From the NCBI RefSeq assembly GCF_900292075.1, contig NZ_OLMV01000003.1, forward strand, positions 617,517-681,516: a DNA stretch of 64,000 nt, in the 5' to 3' direction. The first letter of the stretch is position 1, and every line of letters begins with the position of its first letter. Below are positions 32,664 to 40,106 of this stretch, one piece after another. Source of the stretch: Microbacterium timonense. GTDB taxonomy: Bacteria > Actinomycetota > Actinomycetes > Actinomycetales > Microbacteriaceae. Made by a program: the position numbers and the translations under genes. The notes under the pieces were generated by a model. The model was not told where the DNA came from. It made no database searches and was given only the letters and a program-made list of their open reading frames with translations.

Positions 32664-33938
32664 TCAGGCGGGCGGGAACGTGCGGACCCGCTCGACGCGC
32701 AGCGTGTGCGGAAGCGCGTCGACATCGCGCGTGCCGTCGGCGCGGGGCAGCTCGAAGACGTCGAGCATGAGCTGCACCTGGTACTCGAGGCTCTGACGGA
32801 CCGTCTTGACCCAGCGGTGGTCGATGAAGAACGACACCGCGTCCGCGGTCCACTCCACTGCGTAGTCGTGCATGTCCGTCAGATCGCCGTCGACGCGGAT
32901 CTTCTCGAAGTCGTCGCTCAGCCGCGGGTCGTGTTGCCGCTTGATGCCGACACCCACCCAGCCGCCGCCGTCGTCCATCTCGCTGCCGAAGATCTCGGCG
33001 ATGCACAGTTCGCCGCTGTGTTCGGGGGTGTCCTCGAAGCCGATGGGCCAGAACGCCACCATCGCATCCGGGTGGCGGATCGCGGCCATTCGGACCTCGA
33101 TGACGCCGAACCTCGGCAGATGCAGCCGACGCTCCGGCTGCATCTCGCGCACCACCAGGCCGTCGCGGAACCGGTGCTGGCCGACTGTGCTGCCGCGCTC
33201 GCCGGAGTACTGACCGGTCTGCAGGTGTGAGACGCGCACGTCGCCGTCGAACTCGAGCGACCAGGGTGCCGTCTCCGCGCCGATCGTCAACTCGAGCGCG
33301 TCGGGCGCGATGGAATAGCGGGCGGCCGTGCGATCGCGCGACGACCAGTGCGGCAGGTAGTACGGCCACCACACGGTCTCGTCGAGCACGCCCTCCCCGA
33401 AACGCTCGTCGAGGTCGGGCGCACGGCCGCCCAGGTCCAGGGGCGACACGTCGAGCACCCACACGTTGAAGGCGAGCTCGCCGCCCCGCCACGGCGCCGA
33501 CCCCGTCCGCTGGTGCGCGAACCCGGTGCGGCGGCACAGCGCGTTGGAGGCCGGGTTGTCGACACCCGGGTACGCGACCAGCAGGTCCCGGTCGCCTCGC
33601 GAAGCAACCATGTGCGTGATCAGGCGCAGCGCCTGCCCGGCCAGCCCGCGGCCCTGCCACTCCGGATAGACATGCCAGCCGGTCTCCCATGCCGGGGTGC
33701 CCTCGTGGTCGACCTGCCAGTACCCGATGCCGCCCACCGGAGCGCCGTCGACCTCGATCCGGTACATCGCCGCCTCCCCGCTGCCCATCAGCCGCAGGTA
33801 GCGGCGATGGCGCTCCTCGAGTTCGGCGGGGGTCTCGGGGCCACCCAGGTGTCTGGTCATCTCCGGCGTGTTGGCGCGCTCGAGCAGCGGAAGGTCGTCC
33901 GGCCCCCACTCCCCGAGGGCCACGACTGGATCGGTCAT
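32664..33938 (-). CDS. Fusion of a GNAT acetyltransferase and a GH16-like domain
   Basis: The 424-residue protein has two parts. Residues 1-170 form a GNAT domain (GWHVYPEWQGRGLAGQALRL, then NPASNALCRRTGF). Residues 175-424 resemble a concanavalin-A-like glycoside hydrolase 16 domain: MHDYAVEWTADAVSFFIDHRW is a typical GH16 strand pair. The catalytic strand reads CIAEIFGSEMDD, keeping Glu315 and Glu320 at the ExDxxE spacing but with Phe in place of the assisting Asp. No signal peptide is present, so this GH16 domain is predicted to be cytoplasmic, which is unusual. ATG 33938 was chosen because upstream sequence is not family-like. Confidence 0.8.
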   Translation of the reverse strand: MTDPVVALGEWGPDDLPLLERANTPEMTRHLGGPETPAELEERHRRYLRLMGSGEAAMYRIEVDGAPVGGIGYWQVDHEGTPAWETGWHVYPEWQGRGLAGQALRLITHMVASRGDRDLLVAYPGVDNPASNALCRRTGFAHQRTGSAPWRGGELAFNVWVLDVSPLDLGGRAPDLDERFGEGVLDETVWWPYYLPHWSSRDRTAARYSIAPDALELTIGAETAPWSLEFDGDVRVSHLQTGQYSGERGSTVGQHRFRDGLVVREMQPERRLHLPRFGVIEVRMAAIRHPDAMVAFWPIGFEDTPEHSGELCIAEIFGSEMDDGGGWVGVGIKRQHDPRLSDDFEKIRVDGDLTDMHDYAVEWTADAVSFFIDHRWVKTVRQSLEYQVQLMLDVFELPRADGTRDVDALPHTLRVERVRTFPPA

Positions 33939-34107
33939 GCGCCCATTCTCGGCCGTGGGGTTCGGCTGTGCGCGCTGCACAACGCGGGCTGCCCCTGTCG
34001 GGCACTCGGCTTGTGGGATTCCGCCAGCCGCTTTGAGTCGCGCTTGTGGGAGTTCTACGGTCGAAAGCGAATTCTCCCGCTGTCCATCGCACCGAGAGGT
34101 GATGCAC

Positions 34108-36213
34108 ATGGCCGACGCCGCCGTCCGCACGAAGAAGCCTGCCGTCCACAAGCGCACACCCGCCGGAGGGGCGCCGACCGCTCCGCACACTGCGGCGGAG
34201 GCATCCGAACCCCGCATCGACGTCGCGGCGGTGACCGATCTGCTGCTGGGAACCTGGGGCGACACCCGCCGCGAGGCCCGCGAGATGATCAAGGATCCCG
34301 CCTTCTGGCGCATCGACGGGCAGTCGATGCCGGAGCACCGTGAGCGCGTGCTCACCCAGCTGCACCTGCTGGTCGAGCACGGCGGGTCGCGGCGCGGGGT
34401 CCCCGAGAAGTTCGGCGGCCTGAACGACAACGGCGCGAACCTGGCCGGCTTCCAAGAGCTCGTGCTGGCCGACCCGAGTCTGCAGATCAAGTCGGGCGTG
34501 CAGTGGGGCCTGTTCGGATCCGCCATCTTCCAGCTCGGCACCGAGAAGCACCACGACGCGTGGCTGCCGGGCGTGATCGACATGAGCCTGCCGGGCGCTT
34601 TCGCGATGACCGAGACCGGCCACGGATCCGACGTCGCCGCGATCGGCACGACCGCCACGTACGACCCCGAGGCCGAGGAGTTCGTGATCCACACGCCGTT
34701 CCGCGGCGCCTACAAGGACTACCTCGGCAACGCCGCCCTGCACGGCAAGGCCGCGACCGTGTTCGCCCAGCTGATCACCGGCGGCGTCAACTACGGCGTG
34801 CACTGCTTCTTCGTGCCGATCCGCGACGACGAGGGCAACATGCTGCCGGGCGTCACGAGCGAGGACGACGGTGTCAAGGGCGGCCTCAACGGCATCGACA
34901 ACGGCCGACTCGCCTTCGACCACGTGCGCGTGCCGCGCTTCAATCTGCTCGACCGCTACGGCCAGGTGGCGGCCGACGGCTCGTACACCTCTGACATCCC
35001 GTCGCCCGGACGCCGGTTCTTCACGATGCTGGGCGCGCTCGTGCAGGGCCGCGTGTCGTTGGACGGCGCCGCGACGACGGGCACCGCTCTGGCCCTGCAC
35101 ATCGCCCTCACCTACGCGAACCAGCGCCGCCAGTTCGACTCGGGCGCGGGCACCGAGGAGGTCGTGCTGCTGGACTACGGCAAGCACCAGCGGCGCCTCC
35201 TGCCGCTGCTGGCCCAGAACTACGCGCAGTTCTTCAGTCACGACGAGCTGCTGAAGAAGTTCGACGGCGTCTTCTCGGGTCGCAACGACACCCCCGACGA
35301 ACGCGAAGACCTCGAGACCCTCGCCGCGGCGCTCAAGCCGCTGTCGACGTGGAACGCGCTCCAGACGATCCAGGAGGCCCGTGAGGCCTGCGGCGGCTCG
35401 GGCTTCCTCGCCGAGAACCGCATGGTGGGCCTGCACCAGGACCTCGACGTCTACGTCACCTTCGAGGGTGACAACAACGTCCTGCTGCAGCTGGTCGGCA
35501 AACGGCTGCTCGCCGACTACGCCAAGCAGTTCAAGGGAGCGGATGCCGCGAAGCTGGCGCGCTTCGCGGTCGGGCAGACGGCGGGCAAGCTCTTCCACGG
35601 CGCGGGACTGCGTCAGCTCGGCCAGGCCGTCGCCGACTTCGGCTCCACGGCCCGCTCGGTCGAGCTGGGCCTTCGCGAGGACCAGCAGCACGAGTTGCTC
35701 GGCGGTCGCGTGCAGCAGATGGTGGCCGATGTGGCCGCCGCGCTGCGTCCGGCGTCCAAGCTCTCGCCGGCGGAGGCCGCGGCGCTGTTCAACAGCCATC
35801 AGGCGGAGCTGATCGAGGCCGCCCGTGCGCACGGCGAACTGCTGCAGTGGGAGGCGTTCACCGATGGCGTGAACCGCATCTCGGACGAGGGGACGAAGCA
35901 GGTGCTGACCTGGCTGCGCGACCTCTTCGGGATGCACCTCATCGAGAAGCACCTCGCGTGGTACCTCATCAACGGACGCCTGTCGACGCAGAGGGCGGCA
36001 TCCGTCACCCGCTACATCGACCGCCTCGCGGCACGGCTGCGGCCGCACGCCCAGGATCTCGTCGACGCGTACGGCTTCGCGCCGGAGCACGTGCGAGCCC
36101 CGATCGCCTCGGGCGCCGAGCGCACGCGACAGGACGAGGCCCGCGAGTACTACCGAGCCCTCGCTGCGTCGGGGGAGGCGCCGGTGTCGGAGAAGTCCCT
36201 CAAGAAGCGGTGA
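34108..36213 (+). CDS. Acyl-CoA dehydrogenase/oxidase family protein (acyl-CoA oxidase-like, long form)
   Basis: At 701 residues this flavoprotein is far longer than usual acyl-CoA dehydrogenases and matches acyl-CoA oxidases in size and motifs. MTETGHGSDVAAIGTTATYD resembles the oxidase block TEMGHGTHLRGLETTATYD, and the C-terminal helical domain is extended. Glu453 in TFEGDNNVLLQ sits where the catalytic base of oxidases lies. It should desaturate acyl-CoAs; whether it passes electrons to oxygen or ETF is unknown. The start is ATG 34108, since GAGAGG lies 8 bases upstream; ATG 34102 is too close. The first 40 residues are Lys/Ala/Pro-rich. Confidence 0.88.
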   Translation: MADAAVRTKKPAVHKRTPAGGAPTAPHTAAEASEPRIDVAAVTDLLLGTWGDTRREAREMIKDPAFWRIDGQSMPEHRERVLTQLHLLVEHGGSRRGVPEKFGGLNDNGANLAGFQELVLADPSLQIKSGVQWGLFGSAIFQLGTEKHHDAWLPGVIDMSLPGAFAMTETGHGSDVAAIGTTATYDPEAEEFVIHTPFRGAYKDYLGNAALHGKAATVFAQLITGGVNYGVHCFFVPIRDDEGNMLPGVTSEDDGVKGGLNGIDNGRLAFDHVRVPRFNLLDRYGQVAADGSYTSDIPSPGRRFFTMLGALVQGRVSLDGAATTGTALALHIALTYANQRRQFDSGAGTEEVVLLDYGKHQRRLLPLLAQNYAQFFSHDELLKKFDGVFSGRNDTPDEREDLETLAAALKPLSTWNALQTIQEAREACGGSGFLAENRMVGLHQDLDVYVTFEGDNNVLLQLVGKRLLADYAKQFKGADAAKLARFAVGQTAGKLFHGAGLRQLGQAVADFGSTARSVELGLREDQQHELLGGRVQQMVADVAAALRPASKLSPAEAAALFNSHQAELIEAARAHGELLQWEAFTDGVNRISDEGTKQVLTWLRDLFGMHLIEKHLAWYLINGRLSTQRAASVTRYIDRLAARLRPHAQDLVDAYGFAPEHVRAPIASGAERTRQDEAREYYRALAASGEAPVSEKSLKKR

Positions 36214-36372
36214 GCGGTCGGTGCCGCGGCGGCCGCGGCATCCAGGTCACGAAACGGTAACGATGATGCGATTGGTGTCAGGAATCCGACGCTGCCGGAC
36301 ATGACCCATATGAAGGCAGCTTCCGCGTCGCTGCGCCATCGGGCTTCGTGCGCGGCGAAGCGGCGTCTTCTC

Positions 36373-36403
36373 AGGGGACCGCGGATCGGGTACGCGGTCC
36401 CCT
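36373..36403. terminator. Terminator hairpin between convergent genes
   Basis: AGGGGACCGCG (36373-36383) pairs with CGCGGTCCCCT (36393-36403) around a 9-base loop. It sits between the flavoprotein stop at 36213 and the minus-strand gene ending at 36424, so it can serve either direction. The remaining bases of the 36214-36423 gap show no convincing gene. Confidence 0.75.
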
Positions 36404-36423
36404 CCCTCATTCGTCGAGCCGCC

Positions 36424-36816
36424 TCAGGCGCTCCAGCCGCACATGCCGCATTCCCCGGTGGCCGAGACCTCGACGAAGCAGTTCGGGCACGTCGCGCGCT
36501 GGCGCTCGGGGACGACGGGCTTCGGTGCTCTGCGCTCGGCGGCGGGTCGTGAGGCGCTGCGCGCTGCGGTCGCGGGTGCCGCCGGCATCCGTCGCTCCAC
36601 CTTCGGCACGTGCGCCGCGCAGTAGAAGCGCACGTACCCGTCATGGTTCTTCGGATGCCGGTGCTTGAACGCCCACAGCTCGGTGCGGGGAAGCGGCTCG
36701 GCGTCCGGGCCGCACGCGAAGCAGCGCGTCGGCTCACCGGGCACGACGTCGGCCACCAGCACCGGGCTCTCGAACGGGACGGCGTCCCGCCAATCCGACG
36801 ACGCGACGATCCTCAT
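36424..36816 (-). CDS. Small cysteine-paired (zinc-ribbon-like) protein, function unknown
   Basis: The 130-residue protein has an N-terminal conserved part with a CFAC pair plus FYCAAHV, a basic Ala/Pro linker and a C-terminal zinc-ribbon-like pair (CPNCFVEV then CGMC). The spacing suggests two zinc-knuckle sites. ATG 36816 follows GGAGGGAAC on the minus strand. No enzymatic motif is visible, and I do not assign a function. Such proteins are plausible nucleic-acid or protein-binding adaptors. Confidence 0.78.
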   Translation of the reverse strand: MRIVASSDWRDAVPFESPVLVADVVPGEPTRCFACGPDAEPLPRTELWAFKHRHPKNHDGYVRFYCAAHVPKVERRMPAAPATAARSASRPAAERRAPKPVVPERQRATCPNCFVEVSATGECGMCGWSA

Positions 36817-36950
36817 GCTGTTCCCTCCCAGGTGCCGGTGCACAGCCCGACATTCCACGGTAAGCGACGCGAGCGGCGTCGGGGAATCGAGCCGGCGACG
36901 GCGTCGTGAAGGGACGGATGCCGCGACCATCGAGTCGCGGCCGGCCGCCG

Positions 36951-37045
36951 GTCCTGGGCAGGCCGGCCGCGCGTCCTCGGCAGGCCGGCCGCGCGAGTCG
37001 GCAGGTCGCGGGTCGGGGTCGTGGGTCGGGGTCGGGGGTCGTGGG
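36951..37045. repeat. Low-complexity GC-rich short repeats
   Basis: GGCAGGCCGGCCGCGCG occurs at 36957-36973 and 36979-36995 (period 22), followed by a run of GGGTCGGGGTC/GGGTCGTGGGTC units up to the DJ-1-family stop. The region lies in the 229-base gap between 36816 and 37046 and carries no gene. Slippage during replication is a simple explanation. Confidence 0.7.
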
Positions 37046-37594
37046 TCAGGCCGTCTGGGCCGCGTGTGCGCCCTCGGCCACCTCTTCGAGCACCTTGGCG
37101 TTGAAGGCAGGGAGATCGTCGGGGGTGCGGCTCGACACCAGCCCGTGGTCGACCACGACCTCCTCGTCCACCCAGTTCGCCCCGGCGTTGCGCAGGTCGG
37201 TCTTCAGGCTCGGGTAGCTCGTGAGCGTCCGACCGTTCACGACACCGGCCTCGACCAGCAGCCAGCCACCGTGGCAGATGACGCCGACGGGCTTGTGCTG
37301 CTCGAAGAAGCTGCGGCCGAACGCGACGGCGTCGGCATCCATGCGCAGATGGTCGGCGTTGACCACGCCGCCCGGCAGGACGAGAGCGTCGAACTGCGCG
37401 GCATCCGCCTCCGACACCGCGACGTCCACGGTCTGGCGATGGCCGTTCTTGCCCTCGATCTCGTCGTCGGAGGGAGCGACCATCACCGCGGTGGCGCCTG
37501 CCGAGGTGACGGCCTCCCACGGTGAGGTCAGCTCGCTGTCTTCGTATCCATCGGTCGCGAGGAACGCGATCTTCTTGCCGCTGAGATCAGTCAT
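37046..37594 (-). CDS. DJ-1/PfpI family protein (type 1 glutamine amidotransferase-like)
   Basis: The 182-residue protein matches PfpI/YhbO/DJ-1 proteins. The nucleophile elbow is GVICHGGWLL with the reactive Cys, and the acidic residue of the family is in DGYEDSELTSP. DALVLPGGVVNADHLR is another family block. Members act as glyoxalases, deglycase-like or chaperone-like stress proteins; the exact activity is debated. No partner gene is evident nearby. Confidence 0.9.
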   Translation of the reverse strand: MTDLSGKKIAFLATDGYEDSELTSPWEAVTSAGATAVMVAPSDDEIEGKNGHRQTVDVAVSEADAAQFDALVLPGGVVNADHLRMDADAVAFGRSFFEQHKPVGVICHGGWLLVEAGVVNGRTLTSYPSLKTDLRNAGANWVDEEVVVDHGLVSSRTPDDLPAFNAKVLEEVAEGAHAAQTA

Positions 37595-37676
37595 GCCGCC
37601 ACGGTACGTGCGGCGCCGCGCGCCCCGCAGGGGTTTGACAGCTCGACCGCCGTGCCGCCGCGTCGGTCCCCCGCTC

Positions 37677-37682
37677 TAGGCT
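37677..37682 (+). promoter_or_regulatory. Putative -10 box (TAGGCT) for leaderless DNA glycosylase transcript
   Basis: TAGGCT ends 6 bases before GTG 37689, matching the leaderless arrangement seen at other genes in the window. Confidence 0.5.
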
Positions 37683-37688
37683 GGCGCG

Positions 37689-38261
37689 GTGAGTCACGAC
37701 GTCCGCCTCGGCGCCGACGGCCGCGCGCGTTGCGCGTGGGTCGGCGACGACCCCGAGTACACCCGCTATCACGACGAGGAATGGGGCGTCGCGCTGCACG
37801 GCGACCGGGCCCTCTTCGAGAAGATGAGTCTGGAGGGGTTCCAGGCGGGGCTTTCCTGGATCACGATCCTGCGCAAGCGCCCGCGCTTTCGCGAGGTCTT
37901 CGCCGGGTTCGAGCCCGAGGCGGTGGCCGCCTTCGGTGAGGACGACGTGGCGCGCCTGATGACAGATGCCGGGATCATCCGCAATCGCGCGAAGATCGAG
38001 GCCACCATCTCCAACGCCCGGCTCGTCCTCGACATGGAGCCCGGTGAACTCGACACCTTCATGTGGTCGTTCGCCCCGGCATCCCACCGTCGTCCAGGCT
38101 CGTTCGCGGAGGTTCCGGCCACGAGCCCCGCGTCGGATGCGCTGAGCAAGGCGCTGCGCAAGCGGGGATTCCGCTTCGTCGGCCCGACGACCATGTACGC
38201 GCTCATGCAGTCGGCCGGCATGGTGGATGACCACGTCGACGGCTGCTGGCGCGCCGGTTGA
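37689..38261 (+). CDS. tag: DNA-3-methyladenine glycosylase I
   Basis: The 190-residue protein has the full TagA length and removes 3-methyladenine from alkylated DNA, starting base-excision repair. Zinc ligands of TAG enzymes are present: the N-terminal Cys in ARCAWV, His in TRYHDEEWG, and the C-terminal His and Cys in DDHVDGCWR. GFQAGLSWITILRKRPRFRE is the family's helix-hairpin-helix region. GTG 37689 is the start by promoter spacing. Confidence 0.94.
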   Translation: MSHDVRLGADGRARCAWVGDDPEYTRYHDEEWGVALHGDRALFEKMSLEGFQAGLSWITILRKRPRFREVFAGFEPEAVAAFGEDDVARLMTDAGIIRNRAKIEATISNARLVLDMEPGELDTFMWSFAPASHRRPGSFAEVPATSPASDALSKALRKRGFRFVGPTTMYALMQSAGMVDDHVDGCWRAG

Positions 38262-38339
38262 TCGAGCCTTCACCTCCTGGCTCGCGCGACGCGGGCGGCA
38301 GCCGTTGACGCCTGATGCGTGATGCGTGATGATCGATGC

Positions 38340-38570
38340 ATGCGCACCACGGTGACGATCGACGACGACGTGCTCGCGGCGGCGAAGCAGTTCGCCGACG
38401 CGCGCGGACTCACCCTGGGGGAGGCGCTGTCGCAGCTCGCCCGGGCGACGCTCACCGAGCGGCAGCGACACGGCGGCACCCGGAACGGCATCGTGCTGCT
38501 GCCGTCGCCGCCCGACGCGGGCCGTGCGAGCCTCGACGACGTCGATGAGCTGCGGGACGACGCACCGTGA
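38340..38570 (+). CDS. vapB: VapB-type antitoxin
   Basis: The 76-residue protein begins MRTTVTIDDDVLAAAKQFAD, the ribbon-helix-helix DNA-binding pattern of VapB antitoxins, and ends with an acidic tail for toxin binding. It overlaps the following PIN-domain gene by four bases (GTGA), the classic order antitoxin-toxin. The start is ATG 38340; direct repeats GATGCGT just upstream (38314-38330) may contribute to autoregulation. Confidence 0.86.
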   Translation: MRTTVTIDDDVLAAAKQFADARGLTLGEALSQLARATLTERQRHGGTRNGIVLLPSPPDAGRASLDDVDELRDDAP

Positions 38571-38995
38571 CCCGGCACCTGCTCGACGTCAACGCGATCG
38601 TCGCGCTGATCGATCCGCTGCACGTCCACCACGATCGGGCGCACCGGTGGTTCGCCGCTCGCGGCGGCGAGGCCTGGCACACCTGCCCCCTCGTGCAGAA
38701 CGGCGTTGTGCGCGTCGTCAGCCACCCGAAGTACCCGAACACCCAGCCGGCGCCCGTCGTGATGGCGAGTCTCGCGAGCCTCGCAGCGCGACCCGATCAC
38801 GTGTTCCTGCCCGACACGGTGAGCCTTCTCGACAGCTCGGTGCACACCGAGCGCCTGCTGGCCAGTTCGCAGGTCACCGACACCTACCTGCTTCATCTGG
38901 CCGCTTCGAACGACGCGCAGCTGGCTACGTTCGACACCCGCATCGTCACCTCGGTCGTTCCTTCGGGCGCGACCGTCGTGTTCCAGATTCCCTGA
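38567..38995 (+). CDS. vapC: VapC-type PIN-domain ribonuclease toxin
   Basis: The 142-residue protein is a PIN-domain toxin. The first catalytic Asp is in LLDVNAIVALID, and later acidic residues are in QVTDTYLLHLA and ATFDTRI. The usual Glu position is occupied in CPLVQNGVVRVV, as I recall for one VapC subgroup. It should cleave RNA (often tRNA or rRNA) when freed from VapB. It is translationally coupled to vapB and followed by the repeat-rich region. Confidence 0.87.
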   Translation: MTRHLLDVNAIVALIDPLHVHHDRAHRWFAARGGEAWHTCPLVQNGVVRVVSHPKYPNTQPAPVVMASLASLAARPDHVFLPDTVSLLDSSVHTERLLASSQVTDTYLLHLAASNDAQLATFDTRIVTSVVPSGATVVFQIP

Positions 38996-39093
38996 CGCAC
39001 CGACCCCCGCCCCGGGACCCCCAGCCCACATGCCCCGAACCTCGCCAGCCGGGGCGGGTACGGGGCCGGGAGGTCGCCCCGATCCCGCAGGTC

Positions 39094-39385
39094 GGCATCT
39101 CGGGTTTGGGGCGCGCGGCGTGCGATTGGGGCGCACGAGTCGCGCCCCGACCGGACGGACTGCGCCCCAAGCGCCAGTCAACGGACCGCGCCCCAATCCC
39201 AGGCAGACGCACTGCGCCCCAAACCCCGGTCAGCGGGCTGGCATCTCGGGTTTGGGGCGCGCGGCGTGCGATTGGGGCGCACGAGTCGCGCCCCGACCGG
39301 ACGGACTGCGCCCCAAACCCAGGTCAACGGCACCGCCCCGAACCCAGGCAGACGCACAGCGCCCAAACCCACGAGAAACGACTGC
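39094..39385. repeat. Two tandem copies of a 146-base repeat made of GGGGCGC/GCGCCCC palindromes
   Basis: A 146-base unit starting GGCATCTCGGGTTTGGGGCG begins at 39094 and again at 39240. The first roughly 80 bases are identical and the rest diverges. Each copy is built from alternating TTGGGGCGC and GCGCCCCAA words. GGGTTTGGGGCGC and GCGCCCCAAACCC form perfect 13-base inverted pairs at 39102-39114/39214-39226 and 39248-39260/39308-39320. No credible gene is seen in 38996-39500. Confidence 0.85.
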
Positions 39386-39440
39386 GAGGGATGACGGGGC
39401 AGGCGGGCACGGGCCTCTAACACACGAGAAACGACTGCGA
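39370..39440. repeat. Duplicated CACGAGAAACGACTGCGA motif, 53 bases apart
   Basis: CACGAGAAACGACTGCGA occurs at 39370-39387 and 39423-39440, each followed by a near-identical GGATG or GGATGCC-like sequence. It sits between the 146-base repeats and the tetR promoter. It may be part of the same repeat family or an independent dispersed repeat. Confidence 0.6.
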
Positions 39441-39461
39441 CGGATGCCGGGGCGCAGCTGA

Positions 39462-39482
39462 AAACGGATAGTTCATCCGTTT
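39462..39482 (+). promoter_or_regulatory. Palindromic operator of the TetR regulator
   Basis: AAACGGAT (39462-39469) and ATCCGTTT (39475-39482) form a perfect inverted repeat with a 5-base centre. It lies 6 bases upstream of the -10 box TAGGCT (39489-39494), which is itself 6 bases before ATG 39501. A repressor bound here would cover the -35 region, so autoregulation of the tetR-flavoprotein operon is likely. Confidence 0.75.
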
Positions 39483-39500
39483 CGGGTGTAGGCTGAGGGC

Positions 39501-40097
39501 ATGTCACCGCGGGCCGATGCCGTGCGCAGTCGTGAGCGCATCCTCGAGACCGCGCGACGGCATGATGTGCGCGCACTCCGCCTGAACGACATCGCGCGGG
39601 ACGCGGGCGTCGGGATCGGCACGGTGTATCGCCACTTCCCGACCGTCAGGGCACTCGTCGAGGCGCTCAGCGTCGACACGCTGGTGCGACTGGGCGACGC
39701 CGCCGATCGGGCGGTCGCCGAGCCCGATGCGCGCCAGGCGTTCCGCCGGTTCCTGGGCGACGCCCTCGCGCTCCAGCTCGAGGACGGCGGGTTGGAAGCC
39801 GTCCTCACCGACATGGCGCAGTCCGACCCCGGGCTGCACAACGAATGTGCCGCGGCGCGCGGAAAGGTCTTCGCCGGCTACGCCGCCGTGCTCTCTCGCG
39901 CGCAGCGTGACGGCGTGGTGCGCGACGACGTCACACCGGGTCAGCTGCAGCGGCTGATCTGCGGAATCGAGCACGCCGTGCGACTGGGGAGCCCCGCCGA
40001 TCGCGACCTGCTGTTGGACATCCTTCTCGCGGGCATGCGCCCCGACGAACCCTCTGAACCGCCCACCGGCGCCGGCATGATGTCGGCGCGCGGCTGA
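39501..40097 (+). CDS. TetR/AcrR family repressor of the downstream flavoprotein
   Basis: The 198-residue protein has a TetR helix-turn-helix (LRLNDIARDAGVGIGTVYRH, then FPTVRALVEAL). The C-terminal domain resembles those that bind aromatic or xenobiotic ligands, but the ligand cannot be read. The transcript appears leaderless. The flavoprotein gene begins 9 bases after its stop, so the two form one operon under control of the palindrome upstream. Confidence 0.9.
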   Translation: MSPRADAVRSRERILETARRHDVRALRLNDIARDAGVGIGTVYRHFPTVRALVEALSVDTLVRLGDAADRAVAEPDARQAFRRFLGDALALQLEDGGLEAVLTDMAQSDPGLHNECAAARGKVFAGYAAVLSRAQRDGVVRDDVTPGQLQRLICGIEHAVRLGSPADRDLLLDILLAGMRPDEPSEPPTGAGMMSARG

Positions 40098-40106
40098 AAG
40101 GAAACC

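Noticed and set aside
36424..36816. Naming the small Cys-paired protein as an enzyme
   Set aside because: It has only 130 residues and no catalytic motif; an enzyme label would not be supported.
39094..39440. Possible CRISPR array
   Set aside because: The units are long (146 bases), contiguous without unique spacers, and no cas gene is in the window.
38996..39500. Short open frames across the repeat region (for example around 38524-39461)
   Set aside because: They run through the VapC gene and palindromic repeats, have no ribosome site, and encode Pro/Arg-rich sequence.
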